From positions 1 through 53,172 of the forward strand of contig WHTP01000025.1 in assembly GCA_009377695.1 (NCBI GenBank): a stretch of DNA of 53,172 nt, in the 5' to 3' direction. Every line of letters starts with the position of its first letter. Positions within the stretch are counted from its first letter, which is position 1. A model generated the notes under the pieces. The model ran no database searches. It was not told where the DNA came from and saw only the letters and a list, made by a program, of their open reading frames with translations. Made by a program: the position numbers and the translations under genes. This document shows positions 17,615 to 25,346 of the stretch, in pieces. Origin of the DNA: Hyphomicrobiales bacterium (GTDB lineage Bacteria; Pseudomonadota; Alphaproteobacteria; Rhizobiales; Xanthobacteraceae).

Positions 17615-17780
17615 CTAGTGTGGCGGTTCAGAAGTCCGCATCATTCTTGCGGCGAGTCCGATATGCGGACTTCTGAACCTAAGCCACACTAGAATCAATG
17701 AGTTGCTAGTGTCCTTCGATTCCGAAGTTCGTATAAGAGGTCGCTGCGAAATGGTACGAACTTCGGAATCGGGACACGAG
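17615..17780 (+). repeat. Composite palindromic repeat, copy 2 (modules A and B)
   Basis: Module A (17615-17692) is a long imperfect palindrome: CTAGTGTGG...GGTTCAGAAGTCCGCAT pairs with ATGCGGACTTCTGAACC...CCACACTAG. A 10-base spacer (AATCAATGAG) leads to module B (17703-17780), where GATTCCGAAGTTCGTA pairs with TACGAACTTCGGAATC. The arrangement equals the copy at 48639-48805. Module B ends three bases before the ATG of the GST gene. Confidence 0.88.
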
Positions 17781-17783
17781 GGT

Positions 17784-18638
17784 ATGATTGCGCTCTATCA
17801 TTTCGACCGCTCCACCGCCGCTCAGAAGGTTCGCTTATCGCTCGCTGAAAAAGGACTGGCATGGGAAAGCCGCTACGTCGATCCGAGCTTAAGCAAGCGC
17901 GATCAACACGATCCTGAATATTTGAAGCTCAACCCGCGCGGCGTCGTCCCGACATTGATCCACGACGGAATGATTGTTCGGGAATCGCAGGTCATTCTGG
18001 AATATCTCGAAGATGCCTTTCCCGAGCCATCATTGCGCCCGGCGTCGCCTTATGACCGAGCGCGGATGCGTCTCTGGACCAAGCTGGTCGACGAAGGCAT
18101 CCATGTCGACAGCCGGACCATCGGCCAATGCGTCGCCATGCGTTTCGTGACGCTACAAGCCGATGCCGTCACCTTGAAGAAGCATTATGACGCAATGCCG
18201 GAAGAGACCCGGCGCGATAACGACCGGATCAACAACGAGGCGGGGCTCGATTCTCCACTTCTTCCCGGAGCGCTGCGGCGATTCAAGAAGATATTCGGCG
18301 ACATCGAGCACACGCTCGCAGACGCGCGTTGGCTGGCCGGAAATACCTATTCGCTGGCGGACATTTCTCTCGTCGTCTATGTCAGCCGCCTGGAGTCTTT
18401 CCAACTGTCCGAACTATGGGACAATTTACCGAAGCTCAAGGACTGGCATGAGCGCATCAAGCAGCGTCCTGCCTATGCGGAGGTAATCGAGAAATGGGGC
18501 GATACAACAAGCCCGGCGCGCATCCAACACGGCAAGGATGCGCTGCCCAAGGTCAGGATGCTGTGGGCGCAGCTTGATGCCAATGTCCTGAGCACGAGTC
18601 GCAACTTGCGACATCGATGCGATCTTTGCGGGCGTTAG
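17784..18638 (+). CDS. Glutathione S-transferase family protein
   Basis: A 284-residue cytoplasmic GST. The N-terminal thioredoxin-like domain starts MIALYHFDRSTAAQKVRLSL and has the cis-proline and glutathione-binding motif GVVPTLIHDG, then VRESQVILEYLED (the ES pair). The C-terminal helical domain includes WLAGNTYSLADISLVVYVSR, the usual N-capping box. An insertion of about 60 residues and a C-terminal tail make it longer than a common 220-residue GST. The open frame extends upstream into the palindromic repeat, but the ATG at 17784 gives a standard N-terminus. Possibly co-transcribed with the next gene. The substrate is unknown. Confidence 0.88.
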   Translation: MIALYHFDRSTAAQKVRLSLAEKGLAWESRYVDPSLSKRDQHDPEYLKLNPRGVVPTLIHDGMIVRESQVILEYLEDAFPEPSLRPASPYDRARMRLWTKLVDEGIHVDSRTIGQCVAMRFVTLQADAVTLKKHYDAMPEETRRDNDRINNEAGLDSPLLPGALRRFKKIFGDIEHTLADARWLAGNTYSLADISLVVYVSRLESFQLSELWDNLPKLKDWHERIKQRPAYAEVIEKWGDTTSPARIQHGKDALPKVRMLWAQLDANVLSTSRNLRHRCDLCGR

Positions 18639-18685
18639 CTCCAGATAGCAACGAAACCTCCGCGGTTATCCAGGAAGGACGGGAT

Positions 18686-19678
18686 ATGGGATTTTTCATC
18701 GAAGGTGAATGGCACGAAGACACCCCAGCCAACCGGTACGAGCGCGGGCGGTTCGTGCGCACGCCCTCGATCTTTCGCAACTGGATCACCGCCGACGGCA
18801 GTGCGGGTCCGAGCGGCGAAGCTGGCTTCGCTGCCGCCCCGGGGCGCTACCACCTCTATGTCGCCCACGCCTGTCCATGGGCCTACCGCACGACACTATT
18901 CCGGAAGCTCAAGAAGCTCGAGGACGTCATCTCGATCACCATCGCCGCACCGCTCTATGGCGAGCGGACTTGGCGCTTCTCCGACGAGCCCGGCAGCATC
19001 CCGGACATCGTCAACGGAAAGCAGGAGCTGTGGGAGATCTATCTGCTCGCGAACCCACGCTACTCCGGGCGCGTGACCGTGCCGACGTTGTGGGACAAGG
19101 AGCGCCGGACGATCGTCAATAACGAATCGTCCGAGATCATCCGCATGCTCAATTCGGCGTTCAACCGCTACACCGATGATCGTACCGACTACTATCCGGC
19201 GGCCTTGCGCGGCGAGATCGATCGCATCAACGACCTCGTCTACACCACCGTCAACAACGGCGTGTACCGCTCGGGCTTCGCGGTGACGCAGGAGGCCTAC
19301 GAAGAGGCCTGCCGCACGTTGTTCGACACGCTGAACAAACTCGAGGATCGCCTGTCGCGCCAGCGCTGGCTGGTCGGCGACCAAATCACCGAGTCTGACT
19401 GGCGCCTGTTCTCGACGCTCATCCGCTTCGACGCGGTGTATCACTACCACTTCAAGTGCAACCTGAAGCGGATCGTAGACTACCCGAACCTGTCGAACTA
19501 CGTGCGCGATCTCTATCAGCAACCCGGCGTCGCCGAGACCGTCAACCTCGACCACATCAAGCGCCACTATTACGGCAGCCAACTGCGGGTGAACCCGACC
19601 GGCATCGTGCCCCTCGGCCCTACCGGCGCGGCCGTCGATTTTGGGGCCCCGCACGACCGCGGCCGCTTCGGCCGATAG
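18686..19678 (+). CDS. Glutathionyl-hydroquinone reductase (Xi-class GST)
   Basis: A 330-residue cytoplasmic enzyme of the YqjG/Ecm4/PcpF group, which uses glutathione to reduce glutathionyl-hydroquinones, removing the thiol adduct. The family marks are the AHACPWAYRTTLFRKLKKLE block with the catalytic Cys at about residue 63, VPTLWDKERRTIVNNESSEI for glutathione binding, and VYRSGFAVTQEAYEEA with the conserved tyrosines. Length is normal. AAGGAC lies about eight bases before the ATG. It starts 47 bases after the GST gene; together they look like a quinone/electrophile detoxification unit. Confidence 0.92.
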   Translation: MGFFIEGEWHEDTPANRYERGRFVRTPSIFRNWITADGSAGPSGEAGFAAAPGRYHLYVAHACPWAYRTTLFRKLKKLEDVISITIAAPLYGERTWRFSDEPGSIPDIVNGKQELWEIYLLANPRYSGRVTVPTLWDKERRTIVNNESSEIIRMLNSAFNRYTDDRTDYYPAALRGEIDRINDLVYTTVNNGVYRSGFAVTQEAYEEACRTLFDTLNKLEDRLSRQRWLVGDQITESDWRLFSTLIRFDAVYHYHFKCNLKRIVDYPNLSNYVRDLYQQPGVAETVNLDHIKRHYYGSQLRVNPTGIVPLGPTGAAVDFGAPHDRGRFGR

Positions 19679-19765
19679 TTGGTTAAGGGCTTATTGACGG
19701 AAAGCATCGCATTGTAGCGGCTGGCCGCTAGAATATGATTTTGCGGTCGGTTTTGGGAGGCGCCC

Positions 19766-20860
19766 ATGAACCCGGCCCATCAACAATACCACGATACTCT
19801 ACCGGTCGCGGACGCCGCGCTCGGCAAGATCGGGGCGCTCGGCCAGCCTGCCGACCCGCGCAGCTACGCCCTTTGGTTCAAATACGCGTCCGGCGAAAGC
19901 GGGCTCCTGTCTGCGGCCATGAACAGCCGCCTCGCCCGCAACGGAACGCTGACCGCAGGCGATATCGAGGACCTTCACGACGCCCACATCGCCCCCGCCC
20001 GGGTCCTGACCAAGACCAACCGCATCGGCACGCGCCTCGCTGGCGAGATCGACCAGATCCTCGCGACGGTCGAGGTGGCCGAGGACACCGCAGGGCACTT
20101 TACGCGCGACCTCGCCAACGCCGCGCAGCGGCTCGCCAGCACCGTCAGTCGCGCTGACGTTCGCGCCATCATCGATAGCCTGGTGCAGACGACGCGCACG
20201 CTTGCCCAGAAAAACGCGCGACTGCAGACCCAATTGCAGGCAATGTCGGAAGAGATTGCGCAGCTTCGCCGCGAGATCGTCGACCTGCGGGCCGAAAGCC
20301 AGACCGACCCTCTGACCGGGCTCGGCGACCGGCGCTTCTTCCTTGCCGCGCTCGAGCGATCGATCCTGGAGAGCCGCGCCACCGGCGAGCCCATGACCCT
20401 GCTGCTTGCCGATGTCGACCGCATCAAGCTGATCAACGAGAACTACGGCAACATCGTCGGCGACCGCGTGCTCCGCTTCATCGCCATGGTGATCAAGGAA
20501 GCGATCACCGGACGCGACATCGCCACGCGCTATGGCGACGACGCTTTCGCGATCATCCTGCCGAAGACGAGCTTGCCACCCGCGGTCCGCATCGCCGAGC
20601 AGCTTCGCCATGCCGTCATGAAATGCGAGCTGGTCCGGCGCACCACCGGTGAAAAAGCGCGGCTGACGTTGTCTGTCGGCGTCGCGACGCTCGACAAAGG
20701 CCTCGCTGCGCAGGGGCTTATCGAGGCCGCCGAAATGTGCCTCTACGCGGCCAAGCGCGCCGGCCGCAACAACGTCATCAGCGAGGCGGACGAAAAGCTG
20801 TTTGCGGCGGTCGCGGGCTCGACGCTGTCGGCGGCGGCGCTGCCCTACGTGCGGAAGTAA
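19766..20860 (+). CDS. GGDEF-domain protein with degenerate active site
   Basis: A 364-residue soluble protein. The first 150 residues are helical, with an ALWFKYASGESG block seen in alphaproteobacterial relatives, then a predicted coiled coil (about 143-180) and a GGDEF domain (about 185-345). The fold blocks TDPLTGLGDRRFF, LLLADVDRIKLINENYGN and LTLSVGVAT are present. The signature loop reads RYGDDAF (about residues 254-260) instead of RYGGDEF, so the second Gly and the catalytic Glu are replaced. The RxxD inhibitory site is also missing (TGRD). It probably cannot make cyclic di-GMP but may bind GTP or act as a regulator. A good GGGAGG site precedes the ATG. Confidence 0.9.
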   Translation: MNPAHQQYHDTLPVADAALGKIGALGQPADPRSYALWFKYASGESGLLSAAMNSRLARNGTLTAGDIEDLHDAHIAPARVLTKTNRIGTRLAGEIDQILATVEVAEDTAGHFTRDLANAAQRLASTVSRADVRAIIDSLVQTTRTLAQKNARLQTQLQAMSEEIAQLRREIVDLRAESQTDPLTGLGDRRFFLAALERSILESRATGEPMTLLLADVDRIKLINENYGNIVGDRVLRFIAMVIKEAITGRDIATRYGDDAFAIILPKTSLPPAVRIAEQLRHAVMKCELVRRTTGEKARLTLSVGVATLDKGLAAQGLIEAAEMCLYAAKRAGRNNVISEADEKLFAAVAGSTLSAAALPYVRK

Positions 20861-20866
20861 GCACGT

Positions 20867-20934
20867 CTGGCGGTTCAGAAGTCCACATCATTCTCGCGGC
20901 GAGTCGGACATGCGGACTTCTGAACCAAAGCGAG
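20867..20934 (+). repeat. Solo module A of the palindromic repeat family
   Basis: CTGGCGGTTCAGAAGTCC pairs with GGACTTCTGAACCAAAG, with the same loop region (CATCATTCTCGCGGCGAGTC) as in the composite copies at 17615 and 48639. The outer CTAGTGT ends are eroded and module B is absent. Confidence 0.85.
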
Positions 20935-21046
20935 GGCGCGGATCGTCCTTTCTGTGACGCGGATCACATTCGCCTTGGCGCCTCTGTGCGACAAACGGGA
21001 CAAGTGGAAGGCACGACGGGCCTTCTGATTGAACCCGGAGGCGACC

Positions 21047-21223
21047 ATGCTGACCGATCGCACGCTGTCCCAGGCAGACCTCAAGCACCGCAAAGCCGTT
21101 GGTCTCTGGTCAGAGCTGTCGGGCATGGTCGCCCGCCTCCAGCGCGACTTGCTCTCCGGCTACCACCCCGAGCGCCACTACATGCGCGGTCCCGGTCCGG
21201 CATGCCGGGCAAAGCGCATCTGA
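21047..21223 (+). CDS. Small hypothetical protein (58 aa)
   Basis: A short frame starting MLTDRTLSQADLKHRKAVGL and ending in a basic PACRAKRI tail. A strong GGAGG site lies seven bases before the ATG, the best argument that it is translated. I do not recognise a family. It has a C-terminal Cys but no signal peptide or membrane helix. It converges on the Bug receptor gene and ends nine bases from that gene's stop. Confidence 0.45.
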   Translation: MLTDRTLSQADLKHRKAVGLWSELSGMVARLQRDLLSGYHPERHYMRGPGPACRAKRI

Positions 21224-21231
21224 CGCGCTGC

Positions 21232-22200
21232 TTACGGCGTGAGCCCGAGCTCTTTCAACAACCTTCCCTGAAACTCGAAATCGCTCTTCAGGAAGCGGCC
21301 GAACTCCTCCGAACTTGATGCCACAGGATAGAAGCCGCCGACATCCATGACGCGCTTGAGCTCGGGCGATTTCAATGCCGCGGTCGACTCCCGATAGATT
21401 CGGTCGATGCGGTCGGCGGATGTCTTGACCGGAAACAGCAGCCCGAACCAACCGGTGATATCGAAATCCTTATAGCCAAGCTCCTGCATGGTGGGCACTT
21501 TTGGCAACGGCGGAGCGCGCTTAGTGCCGGTGACCGCAATCGCTTTGAGCTTGCCTCCGTTGACCAGCGGGATCGCAGTTGCAATTGAGATGAAGGTGAA
21601 GTCGACCGCGCCGCTCATGACGTCGCTCGTAAGCTGAGGCGTGTTGTAAGGCACGGCGGTCATTTCCAGCCCGGCGCGCTTCTCCAGCAGAAGCCCAGCA
21701 ATGTGGGTGATGTTGCCGGCGCCGTTCATGGCATAGGACAGACGGCGCTTCTTGCCGAGCGCGACCAGTTCCTCGACCGAATTGACCGGCAGGTTGGTCA
21801 GCAACGCCAGACCGTAGGACGCGGCCAATTGCGTGACCGGCGCAAAGTCGGTGATGACGTCGTACGACAGTTTCGTGCCAGTGAACGCGTTGGCGATGTG
21901 CGTTCCGGTGGTGATGTACAGCGTGTACCCGTCCGGGTCCGCCTTTGCGACCGCCGCAGCCGAGACAATGCCGTTGGCGCCAGGGCGGTTCTCAACAATG
22001 ACAGGCTGCCCAAATTTTTCATTCAGCTTCTGTGCTAGCGCGCGGCCGAGCACATCGGTCGCAATCCCGGGTGGATGCGGACTGATGATCCGAATCACCC
22101 GGGTTGGATAATCTTGCGACCACGCGTGAACCCACACCATAGACGCGATGCAGACGCCGAAGATGGCAACGAGAGGTCGTCGCGCAAAGCTACGCATCAT
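21232..22200 (-). CDS. Bug/TctC-family periplasmic binding protein 1
   Basis: A 322-residue exported solute receptor of the tripartite tricarboxylate transporter (TctC/Bug) family. A Sec signal peptide covers about residues 1-28 (RPLVAIFGVCIASMVWVHAW). The family pattern follows: YPTRVIRIISPHPPGIATDV, VIVENRPGANGIVSAAAVAK, DPDGYTLYITTGTH and a C-terminal substrate-domain block. It is the last gene of the IclR-deacetylase operon, with its ATG overlapping the previous TGA (ATGA). No TctA/TctB membrane genes are present. The ligand is probably the compound processed by the two upstream enzymes. Confidence 0.9.
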   Translation of the reverse strand: MMRSFARRPLVAIFGVCIASMVWVHAWSQDYPTRVIRIISPHPPGIATDVLGRALAQKLNEKFGQPVIVENRPGANGIVSAAAVAKADPDGYTLYITTGTHIANAFTGTKLSYDVITDFAPVTQLAASYGLALLTNLPVNSVEELVALGKKRRLSYAMNGAGNITHIAGLLLEKRAGLEMTAVPYNTPQLTSDVMSGAVDFTFISIATAIPLVNGGKLKAIAVTGTKRAPPLPKVPTMQELGYKDFDITGWFGLLFPVKTSADRIDRIYRESTAALKSPELKRVMDVGGFYPVASSSEEFGRFLKSDFEFQGRLLKELGLTP

Positions 22201-23090
22201 GAATTCTCCAATGCGGTTGAGGGCGTCTGCTCGCGGGCATAATTTTTCCACCACCACGCGCTGGCTTCGTCATGGGTCGTGAACACGACGCCTTCGAACT
22301 GTTTGGCATAGGCGATGAAGTCGTCGAGAATCTTGCAGCGCGAGGGACGGCCGACGATGAAATCGTGGACCGTGAGCGGCATGAGCACGGGTTTGGTTTC
22401 ACCGCGCTGGTAGAGCGCATCGAACTGCGCCTTCAACGTGTTCCAGATGAAACGAGGCGTATTGGTCGACCAAGTACAGAACGGGCTCGGCGGAAACGGC
22501 TTGGTGATGAGCACGGCGATCGCTGCATCGCTGTACGTGGAGAACGGGATTTCCAGAATCCGCCGGCCATGCCCCTCGATCACGTAGGGCAGGTCGTCGT
22601 TCCACATGCTGGCGTCCCATTCGAATTCGAAGTGCTCGAGCAAGAGATCGATGGTGTTGTGGCTTGCGAAGCACGTTCGCCAACCTTTCAAATGCTCGCC
22701 CAAGAGATCCTCGAATACGGAGACGGTCTTGCGGATCAGCCGCAGCTCTTCCTTGGCCGGATAGTTGCACATCATCTCGTGTTCGTAGGTGTGTCCCGCG
22801 AACGAATGTCCGGCCGCCTTCGCTTCACGCGATATCTGCGGGTATTTCTCGAGCGTCGCGCCACAAACGATCCAGGTCCCCCGCACGTTGTGCTTGCTGA
22901 GAATTTCGAGCAGCCGCCACGCACCGCGACGCCCGCCATATTGCCGTTCGCCGTAGTCGAAGGGATCGACCTGCCCATCGTCGAAGACGTAGGCGGCTTC
23001 TTCGGACTGATGATGCACGCTGATGATGATCGGCAGCCGCACCCCGTCGGGCCAGCGTGCTGTTTGCTGCGGTCGAACTTCTGTCCACAT
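22197..23090 (-). CDS. PuuE-like polysaccharide-deacetylase-fold hydrolase (ligands present)
   Basis: A 297-residue cytoplasmic protein of the NodB/CE4 fold. Its layout (ARWPDGVRLPIIISV, YGGRRGAWRLLEIL, SMWNDDLPYV, HDFIVGRPSR) matches PuuE allantoinase and cyclic-imide hydrolase relatives rather than true polysaccharide deacetylases. The metal-binding HTYEH (His100 and His104) and the later His242 in TVHDFIVGRP are present, so it could be an active amidohydrolase on a small cyclic amide or imide. ATG 23090 is preferred to an upstream in-frame start because it leaves eight bases after the previous stop. It is followed with overlap by the Bug receptor gene. Confidence 0.85.
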   Translation of the reverse strand: MWTEVRPQQTARWPDGVRLPIIISVHHQSEEAAYVFDDGQVDPFDYGERQYGGRRGAWRLLEILSKHNVRGTWIVCGATLEKYPQISREAKAAGHSFAGHTYEHEMMCNYPAKEELRLIRKTVSVFEDLLGEHLKGWRTCFASHNTIDLLLEHFEFEWDASMWNDDLPYVIEGHGRRILEIPFSTYSDAAIAVLITKPFPPSPFCTWSTNTPRFIWNTLKAQFDALYQRGETKPVLMPLTVHDFIVGRPSRCKILDDFIAYAKQFEGVVFTTHDEASAWWWKNYAREQTPSTALENS

Positions 23091-23098
23091 GGCTGGCC

Positions 23099-23935
23099 TC
23101 AGCTGTTCGCCGCGGCGACGCACCAGTCGGCGATGTCGCGGCAGCGCGCGAAGCGGACGTCATTATGTTTCTGCACGTGTTCGATGAACCGTTGCAGCGT
23201 CCGCAGCGGAGCGGGCCGGCCGGTGGCCCAGGTCTGGATGCTCAGGATCATGAATCGGGGCGTATGCTCGCTCTCGCGGTAAAGCGCTTCGAATTCGCAG
23301 GTCCAGACATCCAGCAGACCGTCCGGACCGCCCTTCATCGGATAAGGATAGCCGATGAAGGTCTTGTCGGCCGTGCTGGTGGTGAAGGGTATCTCGATCA
23401 GACTTCCACCGCTGCAATCGAACAGGCACGGAAAGTCGTCGTTCAGCATGCTGCTGTCCCAGACGAAGCCTTCCTCGGAGAGGATATCCAGGGTCTGCGG
23501 ACTGACGCGATAATCCGGGCAGCGCCAGCCTTTGATCTCGGCGCCGCAGACGTCCTGTAGAACCCGTGCCGACTTGCGCACCATCGCCTGCTCACGCGCA
23601 GTGCTGGTGGTCCTCACTCGCTCGAAGCTGTAGCTCATCCCGGCGATCTCGTGACCCGCCCTGTGCGTGGCGCGCACGGCGTCGGGATATTTCTCCGCCG
23701 TGGTTCCGCATACAAAAAACGTGGCATCGACGCCCAAGGATTCGAGCACCTCCAGGATGTTCCAGATGCCGGTGCGTCCGCCGTATTCGAGCGCGCCGCC
23801 CATCATGTAATTCGGACGATCTCCAGGCAGCAGCGGCGTGCCCTCACCAGACTGATGCTCGAAGGTCAGCAGCACCGGCAACCGAACGGCGTCCGGCCAC
23901 CGCGCATCCGAAATTGCCCCGACTTCTGTCGCCAT
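23099..23935 (-). CDS. PuuE-like deacetylase-fold protein lacking metal ligands
   Basis: A 278-residue paralogue of the downstream gene, sharing ARWPDAVRLPVLLTF, YGGRTGIWNILEVLESLGV, EKYPDAVRATHRAGHEIAG and SMLNDDFPCL. At the positions of the three histidines of the neighbour it has Met100, Phe104 and Gln234 (GMSYSF and SIQTWATGRP). It therefore probably does not bind metal in the usual way. A pseudoenzyme subunit, perhaps pairing with the active neighbour, is the simplest idea; a changed chemistry cannot be excluded. AGGGG lies just before the ATG. It starts four bases after the IclR gene. Confidence 0.85.
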   Translation of the reverse strand: MATEVGAISDARWPDAVRLPVLLTFEHQSGEGTPLLPGDRPNYMMGGALEYGGRTGIWNILEVLESLGVDATFFVCGTTAEKYPDAVRATHRAGHEIAGMSYSFERVRTTSTAREQAMVRKSARVLQDVCGAEIKGWRCPDYRVSPQTLDILSEEGFVWDSSMLNDDFPCLFDCSGGSLIEIPFTTSTADKTFIGYPYPMKGGPDGLLDVWTCEFEALYRESEHTPRFMILSIQTWATGRPAPLRTLQRFIEHVQKHNDVRFARCRDIADWCVAAANS

Positions 23936-23939
23936 TCCC

Positions 23940-24746
23940 CTACCCGGCTCGTTTCACTTTAGCGTCTCCCGCTCGATGGCCGAGCTGGCGCGAAATGTCC
24001 GCAGCGGCAGCGCTGATCCAACCTCCAAGCTGCGTCGCCTTCCCCGCGGGACACCGATTTAACGGCATGATAACGCCGATCGATGCGACCACGCGATTGT
24101 CTGCATCGAACACGGGTGCGGCAACGCCGCCGATCTCCGCTTCCCATTCGCCGCGATTGATCGCATAGCCCCGCTGACGAATCCGCTGCAGTTCCTTGGC
24201 GAATGCATCGTCGCCGATCACAGTGTGTGAGGTGTAGCGCCGCATCGACGGACCGGCGCTGGCCAATGTCTCGGCCGGCAGGAATGCCAGGATCGCCTTG
24301 CCCGTCGCTGACGAATGCGCCGGCGCGCTGCCGCCGATCGGCACATAGGCGCGAATCGACTGTGACGAGTCGATACCGTCGATATAGACCACATCGCGTC
24401 CGTTCAGGATGGCAAGCTTCACCATCTCATTGGTGCGCCGCGCCAACGCTTCCAGATGCGGGCGTGCGACATCCCGCACACTGACGCCGCGGATCGATTG
24501 GCAGCCGAGGCGCCATAGTTTGATCGCCAACCGATAGCCGACCTGTGATGGATGCCGCTCCAGGTATCCTTCGGCCTCGAGCGTATAGAGGAGCCGCTGC
24601 ACGATGCTGCGCGGCAGCCCTATCCCGGCCGCGAGATCGCGCACCGGAACGCCTTCCTGCCCGCTAGCGATCACGTCGAGGAGATTGAGCCCGCGCGCGA
24701 GCGTCTGGCTGCCTTCGAAAGTTTTGGTCCGATTATCGGTTGTCAT
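23940..24746 (-). CDS. IclR-family transcriptional regulator
   Basis: A 268-residue regulator with an N-terminal winged helix-turn-helix (about residues 15-70, VPVRDLAAGIGLPRSIVQRL, then LYTLEAEGYLERH) and a C-terminal effector-binding domain (GAF-like, YVPIGGSAPAHSSATGKAIL, SIGVIMPLNRCPAGKATQLG). It is the first gene of a four-gene operon encoding itself, two deacetylase-fold proteins and a Bug receptor, so it should sense a substrate of that pathway and control the operon, perhaps including itself. Two ATTATCG copies exactly 20 bases apart overlap its start. Confidence 0.93.
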   Translation of the reverse strand: MTTDNRTKTFEGSQTLARGLNLLDVIASGQEGVPVRDLAAGIGLPRSIVQRLLYTLEAEGYLERHPSQVGYRLAIKLWRLGCQSIRGVSVRDVARPHLEALARRTNEMVKLAILNGRDVVYIDGIDSSQSIRAYVPIGGSAPAHSSATGKAILAFLPAETLASAGPSMRRYTSHTVIGDDAFAKELQRIRQRGYAINRGEWEAEIGGVAAPVFDADNRVVASIGVIMPLNRCPAGKATQLGGWISAAAADISRQLGHRAGDAKVKRAG

Positions 24747-24758
24747 TGCCTATTATCG
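24732..24758. promoter_or_regulatory. Possible operator: two direct ATTATCG repeats at the IclR start
   Basis: ATTATCG occurs at 24732-24738 and again at 24752-24758, a spacing of 20 bases, close to two helical turns. The pair spans the start codon of the IclR gene and its 5' side. Autoregulation through it is a guess. Confidence 0.3.
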
Positions 24759-24921
24759 AACGCGATCTCGGTTAAGCTGTCAAGCATTCGGTACAGGCGC
24801 CCGCTCAGCAATTTCCCTCTTTGCAGGATTTATTGTCGCAAGTACTGAACCTTTTCCTGGCTGAAACGACTAACCGTGCCGTTCGGCGAGAACGCACGTA
24901 TCGATTCGAGGAACAACAACA

Positions 24922-25332
24922 ATGGCCATCCGTCTCATCAAGATCGCCGTCGTCTATCTCGTCATCGGCCTCACGCTCGGTGTCGGCATGGGCATGACCC
25001 ACAACTTCCTGTTCCGCTCGGTCCATGCGCACGTCAATCTGATCGGATGGGCCTCGCTTGCACTCGCGGCTCTGGTGTTTCACGTGTTCCCGGAAACGGC
25101 GCGCACGCGTCTCGCGACCATCTGGTTCTGGACCTACAACGTATCGGTGCCAGTCGGGCTTGGCGGGCTCGCGCTGGTCATGGCCGGTCAAAAATGGGCC
25201 GAGCCGGCGTTGATCGTCGGTCAATTGGGAATCTGGGCGGCCGGCCTGATGTTCGCGGTCAACATTTTCTGGGCGTTGCGGTCGAAGAGTGTCGAGGACG
25301 CCCCGATGGCGCGATCGCCCGCCGCGGTCTGA
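24922..25332 (+). CDS. Four-helix membrane protein resembling cbb3 oxidase subunit I fragment
   Basis: A 136-residue protein of four predicted membrane helices (about 7-27, 38-58, 66-88, 95-118). The segment MTHNFLFRSVHAHVNLIGWA, then SLALAALVFHVFPE, carries histidines in the pattern seen in haem-copper oxidase subunit I helices. Small proteins of this kind are annotated as cbb3-type subunit-I-like in several genomes but lack most of the catalytic subunit. It may bind haem in the membrane. GAGGAAC lies upstream of the ATG. It is transcribed away from the IclR gene and has no oxidase partners here. Confidence 0.75.
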   Translation: MAIRLIKIAVVYLVIGLTLGVGMGMTHNFLFRSVHAHVNLIGWASLALAALVFHVFPETARTRLATIWFWTYNVSVPVGLGGLALVMAGQKWAEPALIVGQLGIWAAGLMFAVNIFWALRSKSVEDAPMARSPAAV

Positions 25333-25346
25333 TAGCCGCTTCTAAA

